27,486 nt of DNA from Phallusia fumigata (lineage: Eukaryota; Chordata; Ascidiacea; Phlebobranchia; Ascidiidae). The notes beneath the pieces were generated by a model. It was not told the DNA's origin and did no database searches. It saw only the letters and a program-made list of their open reading frames with translations. The DNA lies in NCBI GenBank assembly GCA_008931825.1, contig QXVZ01027051.1:1-27486 (forward strand). Direction: 5' to 3'. Made by a program: the position numbers and the translations under genes. This document shows, one piece after another, positions 1 through 10,888 of this stretch. The stretch's first letter is position 1. Each line of letters starts with the position of its first letter.

Positions 1-807
1 CCGGCGTCTACGTGAGTTTCAAATGAACAAGAAACCAACGTGGCTTTTTTGTAAAAGCACCAAATAAGGCTTTGAGAGGTAGCAAAGGCGGGTACAGAAA
101 TAAAATTGAAGATTCAAGGCAACTCAAAACACAGAAATCGTAACATCGCGTGACGTATATCTGGTCGGTGCGCTCATCGGATAGCAGAATGGTCACGTGA
201 TCAGATGAAATACAAAGCGTCTTGTACGGCAGATGAAGTATTAAATACATTAATCACTCAAGTAATAGGCAGAAAAGGTTTTCTGGCGTGGGTGCAAAGA
301 ATAAGTAAACGTTTGGTACATTTATGGTTAAGGACTGTTGTTTTAATCAAGTTGGCATACATTTAAATACTATTTTCCTAAATTTCAGAAAGGTACAGAT
401 ACTGCAATGCAGTGGTTTCAAAACTATGAAAGGTCTTCTCAGTGGTATTCAAGCAACATTTCTTTGCCAAGTCAAGTGAAAGATTGCAAAAATGATCCCT
501 TGCGCATCATAGTTTGACATTTATCATTTAAACAACCACTCAAACTCATTCAGTGGGTTCTTGTAATATGTTGATAGCAATTAAAGATTATAGCGATGAT
601 GACGTTGTATATTTGTAATTCTGAAGTTAACTGAGAGAAGGTGGTATACGGAGACTGTAACAACCGTAGAATGGTATGTAAGTTTGTCGAGTTTGAGAGT
701 CACTACTGGAGTGTTTTACCATGTGAACTTAAAGTTGTGGTGAAACCGAACGTGCTTGCTGGCAGGAGCGTGAAACTTTATGAGGGCATTCAAAAGTCAC
801 ATCACGA
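1..807. other. 3' flank of the zinc-finger gene, no gene seen
   Basis: This stretch lies downstream of the stop codon of the minus-strand zinc-finger gene and probably includes its 3' UTR. Open frames here are short, have no recognisable domain and look like chance ORFs. I found no canonical minus-strand AATAAA. A variant ATTAAA-type hexamer is possible near 340, but this is weak. Confidence 0.5.
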
Positions 808-3800
808 TCATGTGAGTATGCGATTCGTGACCAAATGAGGACAGATGTGATTCGTGAAATCCGCGAACCTTGAAAACCACATACCACAACCCGTACACAA
901 TGGTGTGTTCGGGATCGGGTGAGGTGGAAACAAACCTGGATCAGGAGGAATCTTGGGCGAAACAGCGTCATCTGGTGGATTCTCGACAGGCTGCTGCTCG
1001 TCCGCGAGTGGGCGCATCGAGCAGCGGTGTTTTTTGAGATACGTCTCCAGTTTAAATTTGCGCCCACATTTCGCGCAGTGGTACGGTCTGTCGTCAGAGT
1101 GAGTTTTAAGGTGACGGTGATAATGGCTGCTACGGTCCGTCGCGTAACCGCATACGTCACAACGAAACTTTTTTGCTGAGTCACTGAGGGAGGAACCCAT
1201 GTTCATGGCTTCATACGATGCCGTCAAATTCTCATTTTCTGGAACGGGTTTCGGAGGAGGATGCAATCTTTACAACACAAAGGGACTTTTACATGGTGAA
1301 CCTTTTTACACACACATTTTCAACAGGTTTTTCACCCATTTATGAACGAAAAATCAAAAAATGTATGAACTGTTGCTGCCAGGCACTGCAGAAATTGATA
1401 AAGGGTCTTCTGGAAAATATATTTTTTGCGTACTGACGTTTCAATTTCCCATTTAGGTCGTATTTGTTAATTTGTCTTAGAATATGTTTCTAAAGTAAAA
1501 AAATCTATTAAGGCTTTTGTCAAAACCCTGCTTGTGCTATGTAATCCAGGCTTCGTGTTCTGCATTGCCCCATAAATAAACAACAAGTGAATTGTTTCAA
1601 CTCAGAAAAAAAATTATACAAACTGTCCAAATTTCACCCAATACAGAAAAAATAAAAATTTGACCCATTTTTAGGGGGCTAGTGGGGTAACCATTGAGCT
1701 GTAAAAGTTTCATCCAAATGCGCCAAACATTTCATGCCAAAGTGCATAGACATAGTGCAAGAAAATGTTTCACCCTTTTGGGGGCTAGCGGGGTAACCCT
1801 TCGGCTATAAAGTCAATCGAAACGGAGGACACACAGCCATGACCATATCTACCAGCTGTGAAAGTTTCATCCAAATCCATCATAAATTTCATGCCAAAAG
1901 TGCACAGACAAGCTGCAGGGTAGAAAAAAAGAGAAAAACAAAAACAACAGTGTGAAAACAATATATGTCCCCTTTCAGGAAGGGGACCCATAAAAATGAT
2001 CTAAAGACAACAACAATGACGAACAAAACCAAGAAAACAACCTTGAAAAGGATTAAAAAGTTTGATGGTTCCTTTTTTCTAGGAAACAAACAACAAAATC
2101 TCAACCTACCTTACATGAGGGGATTGAGATTGCGAAGGAGCAACGGTCTTAATCCCATTCAGTTCACATTGCATCATAATTTCATCTTTATTTAATCCGT
2201 GCCGCAATAAATGACGTCTAAGAAGAGAAAGTTTGAAGCAGGCAATCACATAAAGCCCCTGGGAGGTTCTAACCACTTTGTAGTGCATAAAAACTTACAA
2301 GAAAACCTTAAAAATTGCATGTTTGGTTTAAAAATATATTTTTAAAAGATGGTTTTGTTGTCCAGGATGGTCTTCAGCACCGTTTGTTTGTTCCATTTTA
2401 TCTGCGGTGCAGTACAACACCTGAATGCGTTATGCTCACAAAACACACTTTCAATCATTATTCCGATCTGATAATGACATAAATATTGGTAGTACTGTTA
2501 CAAGTTTTCTCACATAGATTTCTTTCATAACAAATTCTGGCTCGATTTTGTGAAGGGCCTCATCACTACCTTGTATAATATGCGAAATTTGTGGTCCTTC
2601 GAGTCGCAGTTCAGAAATTTAACTACTAGTCAAAACGATTTTAAAATAAAGGACAAATAGTGTTATTTCAAATCTCAGTGAAGGGCAAGGACAAATAGAT
2701 GCTGAAAAAAGGATTGTCCTTTGAAATAAAGGACGGTTGGCAACCCTAAATAGAACCCACACATTTGTAACTCAAGGTGAATAAAAACTGCCTCTAATGA
2801 GGCGCTAATAGCCTATTCAATTGTTCACGTTCAAACCAGGTCATATAGCAAGCAAATTATTAAGCTGTATGGTGTTTCATTGATAAAATGTACACACCTG
2901 AAATGGTCAGATCGGCCCGTTCCGTACCCACATGTTCCACATTTTAGTGGTTTCTCCTCGGAATGCGTCATGACATGTCGTTTATAGTGGTCACTTCGAT
3001 TGGTGCAGTATTCACACAAATCGCATTTGTATTTGACGTCCACCTGAGACGTTAACAAAAATTTAGTCATGTGATTAAAATTCAAAGTAAATCCTTTTGA
3101 AGGCTTTCATGGCGAGCATATTGTAGCAGTATAAATTCAAAATTTTTTTTCTTGGTGTGTACATTTATTACGTCCAATTCATATTCTTTCAGTTGAAGGG
3201 AACTTCTTTGCTGGCTTTTAGGTAAAAAAACAATGAAAAGAATGTCAACTTTAGGGAAAAAAGGATGCATAAAGCATTTTAGTGTATTTTCCTACAGTTA
3301 AGTATGTTCCGTAGCATCTAATAAGTTCAGTTGTTCAGAACTTTTACTTACTGTTGATTTGTTTTGATATTTGAATTTGATTTTTCTCGATTTTTTTGTT
3401 GCAGGTGGTTGAGTTGTGGGTTTGGAGTCGACTTCATCAATGCCATTCATGTTTGATTGTTGTGGGGTGACATTGCTGTTTCGCCTCATACCACTCGATG
3501 CTGCACAATAATGCCAACCATCAGTTTAGACCAGTGTTTCTCTTTTTAGCCCAAGGACCACTTTATCTTCAATTTTTTTTTCGAGGACCACCAAACAGAA
3601 TTCCATTCTAACATGCTTTCTAAACAGTCATCTTTTCGCAGACAACTATTAGGGGATGGCGGACCACACTTTGAGAATCACAGGTTTAGACCATTGTTTC
3701 TCAATTTTTTTGGATGTAACTCCTTTAGAAAAGTTGGTTGGAGCTACAATGCAGTTTGAGAACCACAGGTTGAGACCATTAGTTCCTTACAAGGATTTGA

Positions 3801-6095
3801 ACAAACCCACGAGGCTCATATTCAGTCTTCCCCACGGCTTTACATGCAAAAATTTTTACAACAATATTTATGTTCATGAACATAGGACTCAAAATAAAGC
3901 CCAATTTAAAACTGCTTAAGTTTTACATGACTGCCAAATAACGTGTATATAGTGAATACATTGTACTGCAAACATTTTGATGAGCATCGCAACAAACTAG
4001 TTTTAAACTGTCATTGTTAAATTGTTTGCAAAACTTGCATTTACTACATACAACTGTTATTGTTTAACTGAGCTATAAGGTTGCAAACCCCAGCGATTGA
4101 CCAATAGCTTAAAGTTTTGTACTTTACCATATGTTTGGGTCAAATGCAGAAAACAAAACCTAACCAACATAAAGATTCAGAATGCATTAAATTTACCCGA
4201 TTAATACTTTTATCTACACCTCAAAGAAATGAAATATCCAACAAAGATTGAGAGGTTTCATGATATAGATCCAGTCGGTTCCTGTATGCTTTCATACTAA
4301 ATCTTTATCGGCGCATATATAACCCAATGAAATTTATGTGCACGCATACCGTTGGAAAATTCCCACTTTGGATCCTGTTGTTGCAAGTTCCCACCAGCTG
4401 TGTGAGTAATAGCAGGTGGAGGAGGTTCATTTGCATTGTGGTCTGTATATTAGGGTGGATATATGATACAGAAGGAAAACAAATTGGCAAACATGTCGCT
4501 GTACAAGTTCTAATTTCAATTTCGCAATGTAAAGGATATGGAATAGAATGGCAATAAATTCTCCCTACAACAACTTGGAGCTTTTATACAATACAACCTT
4601 ACCTCTGTAGTCATTGCCATTGTATGGATTTTGCCATTTTGAGGTGTTTGCCCCATTAGTAGAAGCAACCATAGTGGGAGGGTCATGAAGGGTGTTAGGG
4701 AGTGATAATGAAACTTGCCATGGTGCGGGATTTCCTACAAACAAGTCAAGTTTAGGCATTGGTACACTGTTAGTAATAATTGTATCAAAACTGAAATTTT
4801 AGGTTAAAAAACAGTTATATGTGTTGTTTTTTCAAACCAGTATTACCAACGAAGAGTTTAGAATTTGCCACAAGCAAAAAATAGAAAATTTGCAATAATA
4901 AATTTTAATACAGGTGACCTTTTAAAAACATTAGAATAACATTGCAAGGTAAGGCTAAAACGATAAAAGTTTAACTTTTTCAGAAATAGTTGTATACATA
5001 CTAGAAGTTAAAACAGTTTTATGGGTTGCATTCCAACCCATATTACTCATAAGTAGTTTCGGTTTTCAAAGACGGAAATATAAGTGTAGTTACATACCAT
5101 GGTCCATAGTTGGTTGGTCTAAACTCATACCGAGTGGCTGATGGGGATATCTTGGGTTGTGGCCAAACGGAACGCCATGCATATGAGCTAAACAACAAGT
5201 CGTAAAAATATATACCAATGGTAGCATTATATTCCAAAACAATGTCATTTAAAAGATTTTGTTTCTCACTTTTCACCTGGTCTGAAATCACTAGCACGCT
5301 TATTCAAAGTATAGTTCAAAATTTGTCAAATTAATTAGAAAAATGGGGCAATTGTAATAACACCTGTGGAGCCTCAAGTAATATGAGACTGAGAGCACAA
5401 GATAATTAGGGGAGTCTAGAATTCATGCAAAAGAATAGCTCAATGCCCATATTTTGATCTGATATCAGTATCGAAAACAAAAACTCTATAAACCGTTCTG
5501 ATATTCACTATTTCTACACAGGCCTTAAACATATTTAACAACAGCAATAATAGCATAACAAATAAGTTACTTTTTATTAGTTTACTGGTACAACACAAGA
5601 TACAGTCCAAAATTTTTTTTCTTCTCATAATACCCCAAAATTTGATTCAAAACTGGTTGCCATGTTTTTAAAGTGTTCACAAACAGCATTGAAATAATTT
5701 TTAATGTATGGTCTATTGACAGGACAAAAAACAGCTACTTTGAAAATATTTTTATTAAAGAACCTTGTACAAAAAATGTAGTGTTTATAACATTCCTAAG
5801 TGCTTGTACAGAAAAATATTTTTTTCTATTTTAAGTGCATAAGGATCCTACCAGCCATCTCATTGTAAGTAAAATGTGGTGGTTTTGGTATGGCATGCTG
5901 GTGAAAGAAATGGTCAAATCTTCCTGCAAAACACCAAAATTCAATCTGGTCTTTTCGCAACTAAACATTTAACGTACTGTCATTTGGAGATAGGGTCGGT
6001 GAAATTCCAACAGGAGACAATCCATCCTGCACGTTGAATCCAGGGGAAGATTCCGAAACGCGAGTCGGTTTGGTGTTTTTCCGTTTAAACGACAT
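808..6095 (-). CDS. C2H2 zinc-finger protein, nine exons
   Basis: Probably a nuclear DNA-binding transcription regulator; the orthologue is not recognised. Coding exons on the minus strand, 5' to 3', are 6095-5978, 5923-5852, 5187-5098, 4734-4603, 4442-4350, 3500-3352, 3043-2898, 2217-2110 and 1267-808. They total 1368 nt (455 residues). All have GT-AG borders and every join keeps the frame. The ATG follows an in-frame TAA directly. Residues 1-215 are low-complexity, rich in Pro, Asn, His and Met, with a basic patch (TKKSRKIKFK) before the fingers. Finger 1 has C225, C228, H241, H245. Finger 2 (C253, C256, H269, H273) is split by an intron just before H269. Finger 3 has C339, C342, H355, H359. 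Finger 4 is odd, ending His-Arg-Cys (C367, C370, H383, C385). Finger 5 has C427, C430, H443, H447. Fingers 1-3 share an RS-x-H-(Y/F)-x-RH helix pattern. The exon set is solid; target and function are unknown. Confidence 0.85.
1674..1920. repeat. Two degenerate copies of an interspersed repeat unit
   Basis: This lies in the last intron of the zinc-finger gene. The block GGGGGCTAG-T/C-GGGGTAACC occurs at 1674-1692 and again at 1780-1798. The following block (AGCTGT-A/G-AAAGTTTCATCC, then TTTCATGCCAAA) occurs near 1697 and again near 1854. The second copy has about 50 extra bases between the two blocks. It looks like a partial tandem duplication of a dispersed repeat. I cannot name the family. 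Confidence 0.6.
3532..3683. mobile_element. hAT-type miniature transposon, 152 bp
   Basis: The element sits in the intron between zinc-finger exons 5 and 6. The left end is CAGTGTTTCTC and the right end is GAGAATCACAG, giving an imperfect 11-bp terminal inverted repeat (9 of 11). It is flanked by a perfect 8-bp direct repeat, GTTTAGAC, at 3524-3531 and 3684-3691, the target-site length typical of hAT transposons. There is no transposase, so it is non-autonomous. Confidence 0.75.
3692..3768. mobile_element. Second, shorter hAT-type miniature element
   Basis: It starts immediately after the 8-bp repeat that closes the first element. The left end is CATTGTTTCTCA and the right end is TGAGAACCACAG. 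It is followed by GTTGAGAC at 3769-3776, one base different from GTTTAGAC. The two elements therefore sit head to tail and share a target-site repeat. The 77-bp length suggests an internally deleted copy. Confidence 0.6.
3925..4012. repeat. Dispersed repeat, copy A
   Basis: This stretch matches one at 15265-15360. Both contain ACAT-A/G-ACTGCCA, then GTGTATATAGTGAATAC or TTGTATATAGTGAATAC, then GCAAACRTTTTGA and a GATxGC stretch. It lies in intron 5 of the zinc-finger gene. The family is not identified; a miniature element or SINE fragment is likely. Confidence 0.5.
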
Positions 6096-6329
6096 TTACA
6101 CCATCTGGCGTTTAACTCATACTAGTAGACAATTGGCTATATTAAAAGGTGTATGTATGACTAATTCTAAAAAAAAATTAAAAAATGTAAACTTTTGAAA
6201 TGTTACTTTTGGACTTTTAACTGAACAAAAAAATGGTAACAATTAACCAAGGAAGGATGTAATTTTCAACATTTTTCTGTGGTGTTCATATCATAGCATG
6301 ATGCCACACACCATTGGTGATGGAAAATC

Positions 6330-6854
6330 TTAACTTCTTGATTGTTGTGGAACAATAAAGTCATGAAAAAGAACCTGAATAAAAAAGAAATGACATGAAA
6401 CGCCAACAACTTAGAAGAATGCTAACGCTAATACTTAGTGATTTTAGGTTGTTTTAAAATGGCAATAACAATATCAAAGAGCCTTGAATTTTTTGAGACT
6501 ACATAACTGCCTAAATTAAAGTACCTCACCATGTACAAAATGTTATGTATAGAAAAACATACGTTGATCGACACAAATACAAAAGGCCAAAAAAGTTACA
6601 ATTGTATATTTTCTTTTACAAATTACCCTCTGAGAAATCTAAAATGCTACAAGAAGTGATGCTATTATATAATACCGCCAACTGACAACCAAACAAGCCT
6701 TTATGGCCCCCAAAAATGTTTTTATAGATCTGAATAGTTAAAAAAAGAGAATACATATACGGATACTTACAGGACATGAATGTTTCACACCTTCAGTTAA
6801 TGCTTCTGGGACCAACTGATCAGGGCACAATAAACCACTAACTTTGTTTTTTTC
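6330..6854 (-). other. Possible two-exon coding tail of an unknown gene
   Basis: On the minus strand, 6854-6771 is open for 28 codons between a CTTCTTTAG acceptor and a consensus GTAAGT donor. It joins in phase 0 to 6374-6330 after a TTTTTATTCAG acceptor and gives 14 more residues before TAA. The peptide includes NKVSGLLCPDQLVPEALTEG and then CPVLFHDFIVPQQ, which reads like real protein. I found no start codon or upstream exon between here and the E2F stop at 7372. It could be the 3' end of a small gene lying between E2F4/5 and the zinc-finger gene, a 5' untranslated exon pair of the zinc-finger gene, or chance. Confidence 0.3.
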
Positions 6855-7168
6855 CTAAAGAAGCAACATACATTATGAAAGAAGGCAGTGCAAATCACAA
6901 GTACATTTAAACTATTTTTAAAATATACAGGTGACAATCTGACACACAATTACGTTTCATGATAGATGTTACTATTAGCTTCAGGGCCTTTTGCAATGAA
7001 AATGCGAAAAAGGAAAATATTTTGAATCTGATTGGAGTAATTAACAAGAAAACACATAATAAGCAGAAGTGTTGGTTATTTGTAGTGTGATTTTCACAAG
7101 TTTTTCGCTGAGAACTTGTCTATCTTGAATAAAACAAAAACGAATTGGTTACAGTCGCTTATTACTAT

Positions 7169-7174
7169 TTTATT
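7169..7174 (-). terminator. Candidate poly(A) signal of E2F4/5
   Basis: AATAAA on the minus strand about 200 bases past the E2F stop codon. It is the nearest canonical hexamer I found downstream. The cleavage site is not visible in DNA. Confidence 0.45.
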
Positions 7175-7371
7175 AGAAAGCTATACATATTGTAGCTGGT
7201 TTTTCACCGATATACAAATTCAAAAAAAGTGTAGGCATCACTATTTCTGCATTAATGTGACTAATTTTGTTGATAACAATAGTTTTAACAAAAGTCAAAT
7301 GTTACTGTTAAAAATCAGAAAGTAAAACATTACTATCTTAAAAAGCTTAAAAGCAAATAGAATAAACAAAG

Positions 7372-8187
7372 CTACTCTGGAATTTGGATATCAAACAGAT
7401 CACATGCTCCTTCACTTGTGTCAAGGTTAAAGTAATAGTCCTGGTCACATGGCAGTGGAGATAAACTGAGCAAAGGCTCCAAAGTGTCGGAAAAATTCAG
7501 CTCATCAAACAGACTTGTGTCTGGCTCCAGCGAGCTCATTGGTTCTGACATTTCCGGAGTCTCGTGCTTCGGGCTTGCTGGTGGTGGGACTGGCACTGCC
7601 ACAGGTGGATATGCAGTGTCTTTGTTAACGAGCAACACTGACACTGGTCCCGAACTGGATTTAAGGTGCACTTGGTACTTCTTTTTCATTTCCATGTCCT
7701 CTGGTATTGGAACTTCAAGTTGTGTTCCGGAGGGTGCTTTTACAACGAGTAAAGTCTCTCCTTTAAAGCAACGGCAGACATCATCATGTGTGACATAGGC
7801 TAGTTTGCTGTTGTCTCCATCATCTGTTACATTTCGTATACTCTGGTGAACTGACATTTTCTGTTTGTCCAAGTCTTTTTCAAACTGTTCAAGGTCGCGA
7901 ATTTCCTCACGGAGCATGCTTAATCGACTGACCATGTCTGTGTTATTACAATCCGGACCAGCACCTTTCCACTGAATACTGTTTTTTGATCGTTTTTCAA
8001 TGAGTCCAATACCTTCCAAAACATTAGTTATGTCATATATGCGCCGCTTTTGTCGCACAGCTAGCTGATCAGCAGCTATTTTTAAGTCCAAAACTCCATC
8101 ATCAGCATTTTTAAGCAGACTTACAAACTTTGTAGTCAAAAGACCCAAAGATTTTTCATGCCGATTTTTCGGGCCACCTTCCGTCAT
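7372..8187 (-). CDS. E2F4/5: Transcription factor E2F4/5
   Basis: An E2F-family factor that binds promoters of cell-cycle genes with a DP partner and is held in check by p107/p130-type pocket proteins. Protein of 271 residues. The winged-helix DNA-binding domain spans about 9-75 and includes the E2F signature [18 protein letters not shown] from residue 48. A leucine-rich dimerisation and marked-box region covers about 85-195 ([32 protein letters not shown]). The C-terminal end has the acidic pocket-protein-binding motif, [17 protein letters not shown] at 250-266. The order and the C-terminal motif point to the E2F4/5 branch. There is no cyclin A-binding N-terminus as in E2F1-3. It is shorter than human E2F4 because the Ser-rich linker is missing. 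I chose the ATG at 8187 because the family-like start (MTEGG, then RHEKSLGLL) begins there. The frame stays open for 28 codons upstream, so a longer start is not excluded. The CDS has no introns. Confidence 0.96.
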   Translation of the reverse strand: MTEGGPKNRHEKSLGLLTTKFVSLLKNADDGVLDLKIAADQLAVRQKRRIYDITNVLEGIGLIEKRSKNSIQWKGAGPDCNNTDMVSRLSMLREEIRDLEQFEKDLDKQKMSVHQSIRNVTDDGDNSKLAYVTHDDVCRCFKGETLLVVKAPSGTQLEVPIPEDMEMKKKYQVHLKSSSGPVSVLLVNKDTAYPPVAVPVPPPASPKHETPEMSEPMSSLEPDTSLFDELNFSDTLEPLLSLSPLPCDQDYYFNLDTSEGACDLFDIQIPE

Positions 8188-10291
8188 TTTATAACCCTCC
8201 TTTAAGGAATGAATATCCCTACTTTTAGTCTTGTAACAAGAAAATGAGTTTGGTATTACAAAACACAACAATTGTATTTCTATTTGACTATGTTAACATT
8301 TTAAATTTAGCAAAAACAAAAATTAAATATTCACTAGAACCAAAACACACATCTACTAAAACAAACACAACAATCGTTTAAATTCCAACAATCTAAAGCT
8401 AGTTTCTTCCGTGGCGAGATTTTAATTTGATCTTATTTACATGCCACCAGATGTCGCGTAACAATTTGAAATTATATCCTGGGGTTCTCATTCTCAGTGT
8501 ATACCGATAAAACGCAATTGGCAAGCATTATACAATAGAAAAAACCCTGTAGGTACGCTTGAATCAAGCAAAAAGTAAAGTCAAACATTTAAATCACAAC
8601 AATTTTCAAATGCGAAGTCAATTACATCACGTCGTTACTTCAAAATTCACGCTTGATTTGTTTTTTATGCAATATCACCAAAGAATACTATACAGAGGAA
8701 GGTCAACTAGTGTTTGTTCTTTTATGACGTTTCACGTCGTCACGCTCGGAGGTCATCAGGGATCTTTTTTTTAAAAAAATGCTTGAACAACGGACAAATA
8801 TTGTTTTAAATCCGATTCGTTGCCCGCCAGCAATTTTCGAAAATTTAGCTGCAATCGCGGAAGCCCTGTCTTTCAATTGCACGAAAGTATTTTGTTGGGG
8901 ACGTTAGTAATTCAGTTGCTGCAGAGTGCATGTTGACCCATATAAAACAAATTATTGTAAGTACATGAGCGTCAAAAGTACCCAATCGAAAAAGCACTTA
9001 AAAAATGATAGATAAGAATATGTTGAAGGCCATCTTACCAGAAAACTACAGCCAAATTCCGTAGATGAATGAAACTGTTGGGTGCATATTTAATTAATAT
9101 TGATCTCATGGTGGTTTGCTGATTAAATTAATGGTAAAAGCTTCTGGCTGTTTGAAATATCCTTGGGTAATTTTTATTTATTGCAACATAACCAACAGCA
9201 AGTTAACAAACATACATTAACAACATAGTAGGTCACGAATGAATATTTAGAGTACACTTTGATATCTCTGTTTTAATGGTGCGAACACAAAAAACTGTCN
9301 CAAATTCTTGCTCAGTACTTCTATAACAGTTTCCGGAGTTTCATTTTTTATGGACAGAACAATATACCGTACGTTTTTTTCATGCAAAATTTCTCATCGT
9401 CGCCTGCTTGCCGCTCCCGCATAGCCAATAGAAGATTAGTCAAGTACTTTCTGTTTACGTTTTACATTTGACTACTTGCGCCTTAACAAAATTAACGGGC
9501 CAATTGCACCCAGGCACTGTATATTCACGTTTTATCCCTTAAATCTACCTTCTTACCATCTGATCACCCGCTCTTATATACAAAACTTCATATCTGCGCC
9601 GTACCTTATCCCGTCTCACTCATGCGTGACGAGAACAATGAGTTGACCTTCCTGGTTATAGTATTCTTTGATATCACCCCATTCCTCAAAACTAAACCCA
9701 TTTAATGCGGACATATCTCAACATTTTCTCCCCTTATGTCCGCATTAAATGGGTTTAGTTTTGAGGAATGGGGTGGCAATATTTAAAAAAAGTACCATGA
9801 CCAAGGGTTTTAATAAAGTTTAGGAGTTAAAGTTTTTAGGTTTTGAAACAAATTGTGCACATAAGTTTTAAGTGTTCTGTTCAGTGGCCCATGGCCATGA
9901 ATCACTCAGGCATAGAGAAACGAAGAGTTGCCCATGATTGGGTCAAGAACTAAAAGCACCAAACTCTGCTTTGTTTTGCAAGTTTATTCAACTAATAAAA
10001 ATAAGTATTACGTTATGTTACCGGTTCCAGTCAAATGGAAAGAGTCCAGTGTTGTAAAGGTACATGCGGGGGAGTGTGAACGTCTATGGAAAAATGCGTT
10101 ATGGTGTTTTGCCCAAAGTTTGTATTTACGGAAAGATAGAGAGTAAAAAATACAGCTTCCCCACCGTAAACTTTTCAAAGAATTCTTATGAACTGCAAAG
10201 GCTGATTTGGAGCATGTATAATATAGCTTGTTATTTTGTTCACACTTATTTATACAATTGTTTTTTATTAGTGCAATACTTTCAAACCAAT
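8188..10291. promoter_or_regulatory. Divergent region between E2F4/5 and EMC8/9
   Basis: About 2.1 kb separates two genes read outward, so promoters of both should lie here. CRE-like TGACGTTTCACGTCGTCAC is seen near 8724. I saw no TATA box at a convincing place. One unresolved base (N) occurs at 9300. No gene is supported; the ORFs on both strands look random. The long inverted repeat at 9675-9775 is listed separately. Confidence 0.4.
9675..9775. repeat. 41-bp perfect inverted repeat with a 19-base loop
   Basis: The left arm 9675-9715 starts CACCCCATTCCTCAAAAC. The right arm 9735-9775 is its exact reverse complement. The loop is 9716-9734. Transcribed either way it would fold into an uninterrupted 41-bp stem. 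It has no flanking gene and no internal ORF. It could be a foldback (MITE-like) insertion or a small-RNA hairpin precursor; perfect pairing suggests it is young. Confidence 0.9.
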
Positions 10292-10888
10292 ATGTCATCA
10301 AAAAGTATAGAGATTTCCTGCCGCGCTTTCACAAAGCTGCAACTTCATTTGGCAAAATACCCCCATTGTAGTGTTAACGGCCTGTTGCTGGCCTGTCAGA
10401 AAAGGCTCGCATCGGAAAAGATTATTGAAATAGTGGATGTAGTTCCACTGTTCCACCAGTGTCTACAGCTCTCCCCGATGTTGGAAATAGCACTGATGCA
10501 TGTGGATTCACATTGTGACACCAATCACTTGTGCATAGCTGGATATTACGAAGCACAAGAAAATCTAGATGCTTCAACTGACCCAACGCCATTTTCAATA
10601 CGAATCTCTGACAAAATTTTTGCTAATTGTGCTGAAGCCAGATTGGTTATGATTGATAACACTCAAGTTCCCACCAAACACTCACTGGTGTTCTATGACA
10701 AAAATACTGATGGAAAATGGAGGAAATCCAAAACTGGTGCGAAGTTTGAAGAGGACTGTGATGATGTGTTGCAACCTCTAATGGATAGAAGGGTTTATCG
10801 CGACCTTGTAGATTTCGATAACCATCTTGATGATATATCACAGCATTGGTTAAATCAACCAATCAACAAACTAATTGTTATGAGCTGA
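10292..10888 (+). CDS. EMC8/9: ER membrane protein complex subunit 8/9
   Basis: A cytosolic subunit of the EMC, which inserts tail-anchored and multipass proteins into the ER membrane. Protein of 198 residues, near the family's usual 200-210. It has the MPN-like fold of UPF0172 proteins: AKYPHCSVNGLLL at 21-33, VVPLFHQCLQLSPMLEIAL at 50-68, and IAGYYEAQEN at 82-91, where active MPN proteases have the metal-binding HxH. This family has lost that site, so it should be catalytically inactive. The C-terminus has the hallmark LVDFDNHLDDI (172-182) and INK (191-193). The frame is open upstream to 10064, but the family-like start is the ATG at 10292. It follows a TTTTTTATTAG acceptor (ending 10271) by 20 bases, pointing to a spliced or trans-spliced leader. 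The CDS has no introns. It converges with ENKD1. Confidence 0.95.
   Translation: MSSKSIEISCRAFTKLQLHLAKYPHCSVNGLLLACQKRLASEKIIEIVDVVPLFHQCLQLSPMLEIALMHVDSHCDTNHLCIAGYYEAQENLDASTDPTPFSIRISDKIFANCAEARLVMIDNTQVPTKHSLVFYDKNTDGKWRKSKTGAKFEEDCDDVLQPLMDRRVYRDLVDFDNHLDDISQHWLNQPINKLIVMS

Noticed and set aside
641..1179. Plus-strand ORFs over the last zinc-finger exon (641-838 and 919-1179)
   Set aside because: They are largely antisense to the finger-encoding exon and have no domain of their own.
3656..3919. 87-codon plus-strand ORF
   Set aside because: It runs across two miniature transposons and intron sequence.
7484..7798. 104-codon plus-strand ORF
   Set aside because: Antisense shadow of E2F4/5, whose frame is clearly conserved.
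10008..10301. 97-codon minus-strand ORF upstream of EMC8/9
   Set aside because: It overlaps the EMC8/9 leader on the other strand and has no conserved features.
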